Assembly (NCBI GenBank): GCA_963922205.1
Contig: CAWUHX010000007.1
Coordinates: forward strand, 310,001 to 374,000
DNA length: 64,000 nt
Reading direction: 5' to 3'
Origin: Romanomermis culicivorax
Taxonomy: Eukaryota; Nematoda; Enoplea; Mermithida; Mermithidae
The notes under the pieces are model-generated. The model saw only the letters and a program-made list of their open reading frames with translations. It searched no databases and was not told where the DNA came from. Of this stretch, positions 43,001 to 62,262 are shown piece after piece. Position 1 is the first letter of the stretch. Every line of letters starts with the position of its first letter. Both the position numbers and the translations under genes were made by a program.

Positions 43001-46000
43001 CATAAGTATAGGAACCCCAGCCTTGAAATCAACAGGGTCTCTGTAAATTCGGAAAAACATGAAAAAATAGGCAAAAACCCTCCTGGAATCTCAAAAACTG
43101 TTGGGTCCAAAATTTAGATATTTTGTATGTGCGATTGAGGCCGAGTTTCATCAGTAAATTTATAAGGAAATTTTGAACAGGTTACTCCGCATGAGAAAGT
43201 AGTAACTCGAACTTTGAGTAAAAACTGCACTTGTAATTAGTCTAATCTAAAAATGAAGTATACAAAATATTGTTGACCATGGGTGCTACCCATATGCTGA
43301 AAAGATGTTGCAGAATCCACGAACCAGAAGTACAGCACCTTCAAACAGACAAAATTTTCTCTACCACTCGAGTCCAGATTCAAGTTATCCGAACCATTTG
43401 TTGTGCGACTGCGACTAATAACCCAATGTTGTCAAAATTTTGCAATAACATCAATATTATATCAGTGAAATGGTGTATATTCTTTTTGATGCCGATCGAG
43501 TGGCAATTGCTTGGTTTTCAAAATCCTAGGGCAAAGGTTTTATGCAATGACATCCAGACATGCACGGCAACAATTCTTCAGGGGGGAGGGTCCATGGGCT
43601 TTTTTCCCAGGTTTGTATGGGGGTGGGTAAGCAAAAAAACAAAAAAGTTCTGCAAGCCTGTGTTTCATACAAAGTATGCACAAAAATCATCGAAAAAGCT
43701 GTCTTGGAAAAAGTTCGAGGGGGTGTCTGACGATTTTTTTGGCCAGTGGGTTGGCCAGGGTGTCAGATATAGGGGTTTACCCCCCTAGCCCCCTATTTGC
43801 ATGTATGATGACATCCTCATATCATTGAAAGTTCACTGATGAAGCTCGGCCCCATGCACACCTACATAAATTCGAGATTTTAGGCTCAACAGTCCTCAAG
43901 ATTCAGGGGGATGTCGCTGCCTATTTTTACATGTTTTTTTTAAATTCGCAGAAATTCTGTTGACTCTAAGGCCCGGATTTCTATACTTATATTGCTTGTT
44001 TCAGGGTACCCTACATCTTTTATATAGTGCAGCTTATCGTGGGATCATAGTTAATTTTTCTTAAATGATGGCACCCCTATATATTCGTATGATGCCAACG
44101 TGCTGCTAACAATCAACTGAAAGTCCATGAAGTTGAGAAATGGTCTCCTACAGTTTATATTGCAGTAAATTTTAGATCAGAATTGAGCCGAATACATCTC
44201 TCAAGTTTGTCTGATGGAAAAATATCAATGACAAAAAATGAAAAGAACGTATCCAGCAAAGTGTCAGTGTACTGCATTCTTTTTGAAATGATCGGAGCAG
44301 GGTTGGCGCCAAAATTTTGTTCGGAATTATGGAAGACACTTAAGTCTATTCAATAAATTTTTCCTTCATGATACGGACTCCTTGACGATCACTCCTTCTA
44401 TTCTAACTATTTCAAAATTTTTAAATGTATTCCATGGTCTCTAGTAAGGTGCTGTTTGCCTGAACTGTGACTACCGCTTCGATCCCTCCTAACTAAATGG
44501 AGTGCAATAGTGGACCAGGTAACAGGAAACTATTGCCCGATCATGATCCGATCTTTCATGACATGTCAACTTTACCAACTATTTTTTACTTTATATTCAG
44601 ATAGATGTCAATTGATTGTGTCAGCAAATACAGCGAATCCCTAAACATAAAGAAAATAAAAACTTGTTACATCAAATTCATTTGCGTCGATTCTTGTATG
44701 CATGTATGACTGACTAGAAGGAAATTACCAACTGGAATAAGAAAATATTTTAGTTTTCAGTGAACAATTTGCTGCTTATGTTAGCTGTGCAATGCTATTG
44801 GTAACTACAATATTTCCATCTCCAAAGTTTTACTCATAAGCCTTCTAACAAAAAATTTTCCAAGATTTGCTGTATGAGTAGAAAAAAATCACGTTCAAAA
44901 TTTTTTTGCACCACCAAGAAACAGTGCAGTGTGCATAAAAAAGCTTGGTTCGTGTATGCTGAAACCGATTGGCTGCAAAAAATGTATAAACAAGCCTGCG
45001 ACGAATATAGTAAGATTCACAATGATGTGCCCATCTGCTTTTTTTCTACAAATCAACTTCTATTCTGATCAGAAGTAAGTTTTGATACAAATTTCTGCAC
45101 CTAAGCTCCATTTTTCTCCTACTTTGCTTCGTGAATGCTCGAACCTACACACTTGCCCCAGCTTCGGGAAAAATCTCCCTTCAAATTTGTTGCCGTTTCA
45201 CAAAGCTGAGATATTAACGAAGAGAGTAAAGTCTAGGAACAAACGATTGTTCCTGCATTTACTCCTACTTCGATCCTGAATTGCACTTACTCTGTTCTAC
45301 CTTCTGTGATTCCGCTCTAATACACTCATTGAAATTTTCAAATAAAATAATCCTTACTGCACGAGGGGTTTTGAAGCCCAAACCAACATTACGGACCAAA
45401 CGCAACGGTTTTTTGGACTTCTTCTTGCCGGTACCCAGAACGCGTTTACGGTTCAAGAATACGTGAGGTTGCTTTTGAAAAGCACGTTCGATCTGGAATG
45501 TATAAAAAAAGATAACTAAATCGCCAGCATAAAGGACATACATCGAAATAAGACTCTCGGAAGATTAGGGTGGAATTTTAGGTACGAGAATGGAAATTTT
45601 TACGGCGGGCTTCTAATTGTTGCAACTAACCGATTTATTTTTAGCGTTTTAGAATGTAAAACACCGTTTCAGATCTGAACAAAAGTGTCTCAGACATAGT
45701 GTCTTTGGGACTGCGCCGGAATACGAAATTAACAAAAATCCATATGTCTGAAGAGAATCACAGAAATACCAGTAGCAGCTAAATAGCCGAAAAATCTATG
45801 TTATAACTGTCGTTGCGTCGTTTATCGGCACACCGTGCTTGACCTGACTAGAATTTTCCGTTTTTTTTGTCATTTTTATAGGTTATGTACTGAATCTTAG
45901 AACATGTAAGCTCCTCATGTTCGGGTAAGTTCCTTGAAAATTAATAATGTATCCGTGGTGACGGACAAACGTGATTAAAATGTGGAAATTTTGAGAAACC

Positions 46001-47648
46001 GTGGAAGACAGATTTTAGTGTGGCGTGTGAACATTTCCAACTAAAATGATGATGCTGGTTACCAATATGTCAATCGTTTGTCATAAATTTTGACTGGAAA
46101 CATGATGTCTTTTGACAAACTTTTTCTTCTGAATTTGCATATCGGTAAACTAATAGTGCTGACAGGAATATGCCATTAGTTTACCGTGCTATCAAATATA
46201 TTGGCCAGAAAACATTTGCTTGAGCTTTGCATTTCCATCAACCTATAGTTTGTTGTTTAAACAACATCAGTTTACATTTTATATAATTACAATAGTCAAT
46301 AATTCACTTCGAGTGAGTAAGTGTGTATTGCAGTGTGTATTGATTGGTCGCTTTTGTTGTCCTATTGTGTGACATCATTTTGGTTTCATCGACGTACCAA
46401 ATTTCAACGAAAAAAATCGATTTTGTGAAAATTCGTAAAAAATGCAAATTTCGAGAGATATGCAACACCTACACTATAAACTGATAAAAATGCAAATTAC
46501 ATGGTCAATATAATCATTGGATGGAAACCTACTGGCATATTCATGACCAGCATGCATCATCGATTAACCATATGTAAATTTGGAAAAGAATTCGGACCCC
46601 CCGTTTCCAGTCAAAATATTTGAGTTTATGGAAAACTATTGACATATTCGTAATCAGCATTATTATTTTAGTCGGAGATATGCAAATCTGGGAAAACTTT
46701 GAAACCCCCCCCCTAAACTACGCAAGTGCCCAAATATACCATTAGAATAGAATTCACTCGAGTTCGAGGCATACCTGTAAGACCTCCGACCAGTTGGGGG
46801 GGGGGGGGAGTAAATCCGAAATTTTGGGGGGGAGGGTAGAAAACAGTCGAAATTTTTCCCAAAAAACCCTTTTTTGCTAATTTTTTCCAAACTGGGGGGG
46901 GGGTTGGACGATTTTGGGTACAGGGTTAGCCAAGTTGGGGGGGGGGGCGCCCCCAACCCCCCCCCCAAGTACAGGTATGGTTCGAGGCAAATAAAAGTTT
47001 AATAATATATTCACTGATGGCGCAAAGCGCCGAAAAAAATTTAGTCTTCGACCATTTCAAAAGTTTATGCCAAGTGGCACACACCTTTTGATTCTGAGCC
47101 ATCACGAATTTTTAAGTGCCAAAAACCACGTCTTGGCACAGCCGAAGAACAAACACTGTTTTTTCAACCAGAAAAAGGACAAAACATGCCTGTTATAAAG
47201 GAATTTTTGCTTCAAAAGTAAAACTGAACCTCATTTTGCCGCCAAAAGCCGAAAAGTTTTCACTCTCTGACCGATCTTCACTCCATATAATCGCTTGCAA
47301 CCAAAAATTTGTATTTCTTCCGGCCGACCCGACTAGAGTTTAAAGAGTCAATTATACTTGCTCTTTTCGACGGAACGGACCGCCAACAGCTTAAAACTTT
47401 CGGCCTCAAAATTCACTCTCGATCTGCAATTTCCCAGAAAATGACTGATGGTAACCCCAACCGAACGGAACGAAAATTTCCTTTTCGTTCGGCTACGTTG
47501 TATCCATTGCATTCCGTTCCGTCGGAAACGGCAAGCATAAATGACCCTTAATTGTAGCCAGAGTGAAAGTTGAGCGGAGAGAGCCGTCAAAAAAATTTTG
47601 GGGGATCGTTCCTCCCATCTACATATACGCGCTTACTTGAATATCCAT
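37060..47648 (-). CDS. RPS11: 40S ribosomal protein S11 (uS17), 4 exons, 158 aa
   Basis: Exons on the minus strand are 47637-47648 (MDIQ), 45358-45492, 39936-40141 and 37060-37183. All junctions have GT/AG and matching phases (0, 0, 2). Together they code for 158 aa, the usual length of animal RPS11. Diagnostic stretches are [48 protein letters not shown] and [18 protein letters not shown]. The protein is a core part of the small ribosomal subunit in the cytosol. The four-codon first exon is inferred from its donor, phase and fit to the family. An untranslated exon further up is possible. Introns of 2.1, 5.2 and 2.8 kb are filled with MITEs and older repeats. No frame damage is visible. Confidence 0.95.
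37327..37562 (-). mobile_element. family B hAT-type MITE, copy 1 (37335-37554)
   Basis: Reverse copy, 220 bp. Target duplications are atcgacat (37327) and atcgatat (37555), 7 of 8 identical. Its ends, read forward, are CAGATATGCACGAC and ...CATGCATG. It lies in RPS11 intron 3. Confidence 0.7.
38692..38812 (-). mobile_element. family B MITE, short copy
   Basis: CATACATGCGCATAGGGGG at the left and TACATGCACACG at the right match family B termini. The flanks gtcgttgt and gtcagttgt differ by one base insertion. At 121 bp it is about half the length of the others, so internal deletion is likely. Confidence 0.45.
39270..39360 (-). repeat. tRNA-derived SINE-like segment
   Basis: Read in reverse, ACGCTGGTTAGAACAACG resembles a pol III A box, and GGGGATGAATCCC, 40 bp on, resembles the B box with its T-arm stem. 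It is degenerate and not a functional tRNA. Confidence 0.4.
39631..39854 (+). mobile_element. family A hAT-type MITE, copy 1 (39639-39846)
   Basis: Ends are CATACCTGTA and TACAGGTATG. Duplications are cacgggaa and cacgagaa (7 of 8). It has long G and C runs and the phrase AACTGGTCGG near the right end. It lies in RPS11 intron 3, 89 bp from exon 3. Confidence 0.8.
40480..41460 (-). repeat. old inverted copy of the hAT element at 60,540
   Basis: The reverse complement of about 40,930-41,450 matches 60,850-61,380 over many words, such as CACAAAATCGTTTTGTG and GGTAAATTACTGGCT, with clear divergence. The target duplication could not be found. Confidence 0.55.
41580..42720 (+). repeat. R1 dispersed repeat, uninterrupted copy
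   Basis: ACATTTACAG runs directly into TAAATAATTGCATATTAC at about 41,933. This is the junction that is broken at 7990/31,604. It therefore serves as an empty-site reference. It lies in RPS11 intron 2. Confidence 0.65.
42721..43546. other. intronic sequence of RPS11, nothing recognised
   Basis: The short frames at 42,841-43,110 (minus) and 43,270 onward (plus) show no known motif. Confidence 0.4.
43547..43815 (+). mobile_element. family B hAT-type MITE, copy 2 (43555-43807)
   Basis: Ends are CAGACATGCACGGC and GCATGTATG. The duplication atgacatc is perfect at 43547-43554 and 43808-43815. It is 253 bp long, with internal GGGGTTTACCCCC and CAAAAAAACAAAAAAGTT shared by the 48,996 copy. Confidence 0.85.
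43816..45357. other. rest of RPS11 intron 2
   Basis: 44,230-44,480 matches 30,780-31,080 in reverse (GAAATGATCGGAGCAGGG and TTTTTCCTTCATGATACGG). A related fragment lies at 48,600-48,650. No gene is visible. Confidence 0.5.
46762..46987 (-). mobile_element. family A hAT-type MITE, copy 2 (46770-46979)
   Basis: Ends are CATACCTGTA and TACAGGTATG. The duplication gttcgagg is perfect at 46762-46769 and 46980-46987. It is 210 bp with several runs of 7 to 14 G, and lies in RPS11 intron 1. Confidence 0.88.
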
Positions 47649-48192
47649 GATCAAGAATTCTTCGGATGCGAAACTATGCTCAGATGATTTTCCTACTCTG
47701 CACCAGCAACCTACAGTTAATGTGACCATTTTTGTTATTTTATCGTACATGTGGTTATAACCTGACGATCGTTTTCTCGTACTAACATAAGACACAACTT
47801 GTAAAAATTGGTTCCAATCGATGCAAACTTTACTCGGCGAGAATTAAGCTAAACAGATGAGTCGAAAAATCTTTGCGAAAAATGAATATACAGGAACGAA
47901 AGATCATACACGGACAAAAAGAAAACATTCAATTTTCTTAGAATTTTTTGACTTGAACGAAATCAACCAGAAAATTTCGCGCGTAATCGAATTACAAAAA
48001 TCCACGCTCTAAACCGACGGGGTACTCTGCAACTAGTTATTATGATCGATTTTACGTTTCGACACATCAGGACAAATATTTTCGACGCGTCGCAACCGCA
48101 CTTTTCCCTCAGTTTTCTCACAAATATAAAACGCGCGAAATTTTACAAACGAAATTTATATTATACTTTCATTGTTATTTTCGGCTTATGTT

Positions 48193-55161
<6,969 letters not shown>

Positions 55162-57300
55162 TATGAATCGTGCAAAATGACGCGTAAAGAATAGTCTATA
55201 TCACAGAAACAAATGACCGAAAAAACAAATCTCGAACTTTGGGTCAATAACTCGCCGGTGCCTAGAGAACAGAAATATACGTTCAAATAATCAACTTGTT
55301 CTAAATTCTACAAATCGGCAGACGATTGTCGAAAAGCTAAAATAACTACTGTATTGAACTAGACGCAGAAAGACGTCTTGAGCATAGAATCGAAAGAGAG
55401 GAAAACAAAGCTGTCCGGAACCAGGAGAAATATCGAAAAAAGAGAATGACATAGCCACCAGGTCTGAAGCCAGGAACTTTTTAAGGGGGGCGGGGCACAC
55501 ATTGTTTGGCTCCATTTATTAGAATTGGCATTTCTGACTTGACTTTTTCTTGAAGAAAAAAACAAAGGTCTTGCCTCTTTCAACACTTGAAACATTTGGG
55601 GGGGGCATAGCCACAAGTCCAACAATTGTGGAAATCATGACATTGTTGGCACTATTTTTCGATCAAAAATTGCGTAACTTTGACTTAGTTTCCTACAGAA
55701 GTAGGCAATTATAGACATCTTAAATTCAATTTTTACATTTTTGTTGGGAAGAATTACATAACTGAAAACGAAAGGAAAACGTAAACTTCTCAATCAATTC
55801 AATAGAGATATTTGAATTTTCACATTCCAATCATTTTTGAATCATGAACCATTTTCTCGGACTTTTTTCTCATCTCAATGGAGTGAATAGATCAAAAATA
55901 GGTAAGGTGGATACTATTTTTACACGTATATTCAATGCGGTAAATCTAGCTTTTATTGCATTTCCATGAAATTTTTAGTCAAAATCCATTTTGCAGTTGC
56001 GAGCAGAGTTTTTTTGCACACAACGACAAAATTTCGAGCTGCGTAACCAAATTTTTACGACCGAGTTGCAAAATGCGAACAAGAGCCTGACGGCCCTATT
56101 TATTACAAGGTTATGAGGTGTCCTCTCTGGAGATGTATTTTTATGCGTTCTAAAATGGCGACTAAAATTTTTTCGCCGGATTTCAAACAATTTATAATTC
56201 TTGGCATATGTAATTGAGGGGGAAGCCGGATTCTTTTGGTTTGAAAACCGGGAGCCAAATCGTAGCTAGCACGTTAGTGCTAGACTACAATATGTTTCGT
56301 TTTGGGCACGCCGATTTTCACGTTTAAGGCAAGATTTCTAAAAAACTATAAGACATCCAAAGCTGAAATTTGGCAACAATATAGAACTCGATGCGGGCTA
56401 CAATATGGTTCCACTTAGAAAAGTGTAGACATACTGTAGCTAAAGTTATGAGACAAACTGGAGTACTAGTTTGCCAACTTTTCATAACTAACGATTATTC
56501 TAACCGATTAGCTCGATTGTGGTATTAATATCTTCAGTAGGGTCGTATCTCGGGACCACCACGAAATTTTTTCGAAATATGCAAATATTTCAGTGTACAG
56601 AAAAATCTCAAAACTCCGACCAGTAATAACTTTGCGAATATTTAGTCTATCTAGACGATTGTTGTTCCGTTGGATGCGGCTCCTCGAGTTGTACAAGATA
56701 CTGACTGGCGGTTTGAAAATTTGCAGTATAAACTTAATTATCATAGAAAATATGCAAATTTGACCAAGTTGGGGTAGATGACCGCACAAATAATCTCGAG
56801 TTGTAAAAGTCGTTTTTTTTTTGTTTGATAGCTGAGCAAAATGCCCAGAGTAAACCACCTTAACATCTAGTATGTGCAGTGTAAAGAAAGCGTAAACAAA
56901 GCGAAAATGTCCATTTAAAAAACTTTTTTTGCGGTTTTCAGATCTGTTGATGCACCATTGAAACAAGCTTCTTTTTCTACCTCCCCCCCCAGTTTTGATA
57001 TTCGTTTTTGTAAGAATGTATAGTACGTTAGAAATTTGCATAAATGTTGTTTACAGAAATTTTTTTCGATTTATCGATTTTAAGTAGCGTCGTTGCAAAG
57101 AGCATATTTTGTTGTCCCTGATGCATATTTTTGTTTTTCGAAATATCTCAACGTACGGTAAAAATTTGCATAAATGATATAGGCCAAAAAATGTAAAATT
57201 CGCCACATTTTAGTGGCGTTTGTACTACACTTTGAAAATACACTTTTTCAGTAAAAAATTTTTTACACCTTCCTTGCAGGAGCTTGAAAGTACGATATTC
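55162..57300. other. region upstream of UBE2D, no gene recognised
   Basis: The UBE2D promoter should start here. 56,090-56,220 resembles 60,650-60,780 inside a hAT element (GTATTTTTATGCGTT and GCCGGATTTCAAA). The 177-codon minus-strand frame at 56,508-57,041 shows no known motif. Confidence 0.4.
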
Positions 57301-58408
57301 TCCTGAAAATGCCAGGAAATGGCAAAAAGGAGAATATGTTGTTCCTTTTCGCTTGTTTCGCTGGCTTAAAAGTTCGCTATTAGCCCTCCCCCTATCATTT
57401 CATTTCAGCAAGATTCTAAATGAAAAAAACTTTTCGTTTTCTAAGAAACATATACGCGCCCAGTTTTTTAAAAGACAAAACGTTTTTAAGCCTATGCGTA
57501 TGAAATTCACTTGTCTTGTAGCAATTTTTACAATCTACATGATTATTGTATGTACAATACATACTTCGTTTTCATGATAGAACACACGTGATGCCTCTAA
57601 CTGCATGTATAAAATTCATTACAGGCTTGTACAAAAAGTGCTATAATTGACAAAAACTATACAGAACAATAACCATTCTCTAAGACTAGGAAGCGGCAAA
57701 AGATGAATATGTTTCTCCTTGTCCAATATTTCACTGAGCATAATACTATACTTCGTTTCCGAGAGCCTGGTTGTAAACTCACCGTATTATTGATTCACAC
57801 GTATTGTTTTTTTCCGAGTTTAAAACGCGGGAATTTAAATTTCTAATACGATTAATGCTAGTTTATACTTATTTGAAACTATGCTTTAGCTAATTTTACT
57901 CAAATAATGTTCGCCAGTCTCCCAAAAATCGCCGTCAATAAAAATTTTGCTGTTTACTAGCAATTAATTTTTCGTATTTGTTTCGAATTGTGTAAATTCG
58001 TTGTCTTGCGAATCAGGAATACTGTGGGTTTACCACCTACTTTCGGAAACAAAGTATAGGCCACTGCATTGTTTACAGTAATGAAAAATTCTAACAAAGA
58101 ATGACACTAAGTAATTACAAAGATTTCGGGTTTTTCATTAAACCAAAGTTTTTTCTTCTGTAAAAATCAACTTTAATAACTGATACTGAAATTTTTCAAA
58201 GATTTATCAATTTTTGCGCAGAGGCATTTCCAGAAATGACTAAAAAACTGGGCGTGTATATGTTTCTCAGAAAATGGAAAGTTTTTTTTGGTTAGAATTT
58301 TGCTGAAATGAAATAATGGAGAGGCCTAATATCGAATTCTTAAACCAGTGAAACAAGCAAAGAGGAAAAAACATATTCTCCTTTTTTCCATTTCCTGGCA
58401 TTTTCAGA
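57301..58408. mobile_element. element with inverted repeats of about 180 bp
   Basis: The left end CTGAAAATGCCAGGAAATGG (57,301 on) returns in reverse at 58,389-58,408. The similarity continues inward for about 180 bp (GGAGAATATGTT, TCATTTCATTTCAGCAA and GAAACATATACRCGCCCAGTTTTTT). The 0.7-kb middle has no coding frame. No target duplication is clear, so the superfamily is unknown. Confidence 0.75.
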
Positions 58409-58415
58409 TAAATGG

Positions 58416-59450
58416 CTCCTGGGCAGAGGTCCCCAAGGTCGAAAATTTAGGTAGGGGTAAAATCGAAAACTTTAAGGGTAGTACCTGAAAAATGCCGTGA
58501 CCTTTTTTTTTTTTTGCTCTCAACTTTTTGCTAAGGAGGGGGGATGTAGTTTCTCGAACTTACAAAAATGATTAATGCCCCTACTTTATGCTTTTTACTG
58601 TCAAAAAACATTTACTATTTTAACTCCATTTTCCAGCTCCCAATCATGCAACTTTAATGCACTAATTATAACGTACAGAATAGCCACACTTTGAAGACTG
58701 TTGTGCAAACTGATTCCTGCACATTTCAAGAATCGGGCACAACATACGTTTGGAAACATTGTTTCAACCAGCATCTTCAGCAGTATGGGCTTATCCCATC
58801 GCTGATTAGGCTTGGAACAGTGCTTCTAATTGAAAGTCCTGATGCTAAATGTGACTTTAGTATTATTAATCCCATTAGACTATGAACTACGAGTTTGAAA
58901 CCAAGTACCACTCCTGATCCACGTCAACAGACCTCACATGTCTCAACTCATAGCAGGAAAGTATGCCACAGCTTGGGTAACCATATGCGCACAGAACACT
59001 CAACGCAGAAGCGGGGAAAAGGAAAGGAGAGCATGAAGAGACAGAATTTTAAGAACATAATGTTTTTCTTCCCAAGGGGCGATTTTTTGATTAATCACAT
59101 ACACATAAGTCATTATTTCATCTCCCAATTATATTTATGACTTCCTACAAGTAGTATATATTTATGTGCTGATATCCTTTCCTAAAAATCGCTATATGGC
59201 ACAGAAGTTGCATACTTTCCCATTATCATTTGCTCAGTAAATGTGTCAAAAACAGCAGTGAGTAATTCCTCAGAATCTAACATTCTGCAATTTTTCTCGA
59301 ATTAGTATAACCTACTGGGGAGAGGATGAAGTCTACCAAAATTCTTTGCTATAGTGAGCTGTTTGTATGGGGGTAGTAAATGAATTTCCACATCTAAGAC
59401 GGGGGTAATACCCCCCATACCCCCCCCCCATGGGGTGCTCTGCTCCTGGG
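58416..59450. mobile_element. non-autonomous hAT element (58424-59442)
   Basis: Ends are CAGAGGTCCCCA and, in reverse, CAGAGCACCCCA. The duplication ctcctggg is perfect at 58416-58423 and 59443-59450. The CAGAG..CCCCA start and the 8-bp duplication are classic hAT features. It is 1,019 bp. The short frames inside show no transposase motif. Confidence 0.88.
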
Positions 59451-60531
59451 CCTAAAATTAGGGGCCAAATTGAAATTCTGGGAGATAATTTTTAATTGAA
59501 GAATATCGAAAAACGGGCTTGTAACACACTGTAGAACGTACTATATAATTAAATTATAGATATTCAATCCGTTGATAGGTATAAAAAAAATTACTGTTCA
59601 AAATTTCATTTCCAACTAGCGTTTTTGGTTAAAGGCTTCCTTACAAACCCAACCCTTAGCAGTGTTGGGTTTTTTCGGACAATATTATAAACCATATTAA
59701 GATCAAAACAAAGCCGTCGTAGGTCTAATAAGTCTAAACCCATGTGGTTCAAACGTTCATCATAAGATAGCCTAGTATTCTCTTAGTGAATCTCTGCTGA
59801 ACTTTTGCAACCCTTTGATATCTTGCTTGAGACTGGGATTCTAAACTACTGTGGCATATTCTAATATAGGTCTAACATAAGTAATGAAAGCCTTCGTATG
59901 TACATGTTTATTTCTACTAGAGAAACTACTCAGGTATCAAATTTGCAGTGAGAGCCTTTCTGGAAAATATGGGTACAGTCAGCAGAATTCGATAATGTAC
60001 CAGTAATTATAACACCTATAGATCTGTAACTTGAGTTGTACTTGAACTTGGTATATTACTGTCATCAAGATAGTAATTTATACACGCATTGTTTTTACAA
60101 GATGCAGAACATTACATTTATTGAATGCTATACTCAATCTATTTTCTTTGGACCAAAGGTCAATTTTGTTTAGGTCAAATTGTAAATAACTGAGTTGACT
60201 GATTGATTAAAAATTTTGAGATCATCTGCAAAAAGAACCAATTCACTATAAAGATTCAGTTTACACAAATCATTTATATATATATATCAAAAATAGACTA
60301 GGTCCCAGGACACTACCCTGGGGCACTCCACTAGTTACTGGCAATGACTTTGAGATGGCACACTTATCTCTAACTTTTTGGGTACGGTTGTTTAAGAAAG
60401 AAGAAATCCAATTAAAACAGATTCTGGGGATACCAATCTTTATAAACTTCTGAATGAGAATGTCATGAAGTACAGTATCAAAAGCTTTACAAAAATCAAT
60501 ATATATAACATCCATTGGTACTTTCTAATCA

Positions 60532-61943
60532 AGTGAATGCAAGGTTTTTTGGGCCAACTAGGAGCCATGGCTCCTAAAAATTCTGATTGGCTCCTAAAAA
60601 TTTAGGGACACAAGCTAAATTGGCTTGTAAAAATTAGAGCCTAACGACCCTTTTGATTATGTGAGTCTCCTGTCCGGAAATGTATTTTTATGCGTTTCAA
60701 AACAAGATACTGAAAAATTGCCGGATTTCAAATCGGCGTTTCATGCCGGATTTAAAATCTTTCATGATTCTTGGTATCATTTCTGTAGTGCAGTTGGAAA
60801 ATGTCGGCCTCCTAGCTAATGCCTATAGCTTTTAAATATCAGCATTAATTTTTCACGTATTTTATGAAAACCTAGATTTTTCTAGATAATTTTCACAAAA
60901 TCGTTTTGTGATCCTTTAGAATTTTCGACTTTTGTGACCATAACTTTTTCTTTTGGAAAATTTTGAAGACATCAACAGTATGGGATTATTGCAGAGGTTC
61001 TCCCATCGGTAGAAGCCATCCAAATTGTTTGTTGCTTGCCTAATTTTTGAATTTGAGTTTGCCTGACTGAAAACACATCGAATTCACTGAAAAATTAAGA
61101 CTCTTTATGTGAGAGAGAATATTTAAAACATTCATATTCTAATGCCATAGAATATCAGAATCTAAAATTTTCTTCCAGTGCTAAGTGCCGGAGATATTCA
61201 AGTCCGAAGTAAAATACCTATCGCATTTTTATGCTTTATACATTTGAAAACAATCATAAATAACTATGATAGGTAAATTACTGGCTCGTTAGTAAAATAA
61301 CTGAATTCTTTCGCCAACCAAATGGTGAGAACATCATGATCGATCATCAGTAACTGCATGGGATGTGCTGAAATAATTAATTTTCTGATGTTTTAAAGGC
61401 CTCGAAATCAAAATTTTCCGTGCTAGGCGCAGAACCAGTTACTTTAGCTAGCCTTTTGATTTTCTCTCCAAGCCTCCAGAAATTCAGTTTCAAAATTCTG
61501 AAACCAACGCAAAGTAAATGAGATACAAGGGAAGTAACTTTTAATATTTTTTTGATGAAACTAAGCAAATTTATCAATTTTAGAGTGAGTAACTAAAAAT
61601 GTATCTGTGCAGCCAAATTTTTTCCTCAAGTTGCACATGGCAACCTTGCTTTTGCAAAAAATAACCTTAATCATTGATTTGAATAATGACTGATCTAGTA
61701 TGTGAGCCTTTTTATTCTGTTTGATTGAGAATGTATCCAAAATGATCTCATGTGTGGGCTTCTACCGTGATTTTGAAGAGTGTTTTCGAATACATTTGTT
61801 GAATAAAAGCACTGCTTTTGTACACCACATTCATTTACAAAGTTTTTAGTTTTGGCTTGTTGAAATTCGGATTGGCCTGTAAAATTTTAACCCTAGGAGC
61901 CAGTTGTCCTGTGGAAAAAAAACTAAAAAAAACCTGAGTGAAT
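60532..61943. mobile_element. hAT-type element inserted in the LINE (60540-61935)
   Basis: Ends are CAAGGTTTTTT and, in reverse, CAGGTTTTTT. The duplication agtgaatg is perfect at 60532-60539 and 61936-61943. Near both ends stands GGAGCC(A/-)...GGCTCC, a short inner inverted repeat. It is 1,396 bp, non-coding. An old copy lies at 40,480-41,460. Confidence 0.85.
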
Positions 61944-62012
61944 GTGACCATATATTTCTACAATGCAACAATTGCAGTGCACAAGGCTTAGATTTCCTAA
62001 AACCATAAAACC

Positions 62013-62262
62013 AAGGTAAACATACCTGTACTTGGGGGGGGGGTTGGGGGGTACCCCCCCCCAACTCGGCCAACCCTGTACCCAAAATCATCCCCCACCC
62101 CCCCCCCCCAGTTTGGAAAAAATTAAAAAAATTTTCAAAAAAGTGTATGTTTTTTGGCTTTTTTTGGGAAAAATTTCGACTTTTTCCTACCCCCCCCCCC
62201 CCAAAATTTCGGATTTACCCCCCCCCCCAACTGGTCGGAGGTCTTACAGGTATGAAGGTAAA
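62013..62262 (+). mobile_element. family A hAT-type MITE, copy 3 (62021-62254)
   Basis: Ends are CATACCTGTA and TACAGGTATG. The duplication aaggtaaa is perfect at 62013-62020 and 62255-62262. It is 234 bp with long C and G runs and interrupts the LINE reverse transcriptase. Confidence 0.9.

Noticed and set aside
56508-57041. 177-codon minus-strand frame
   Set aside because: It has no domain, a composition like its surroundings, and lies between repeats. Chance is sufficient.
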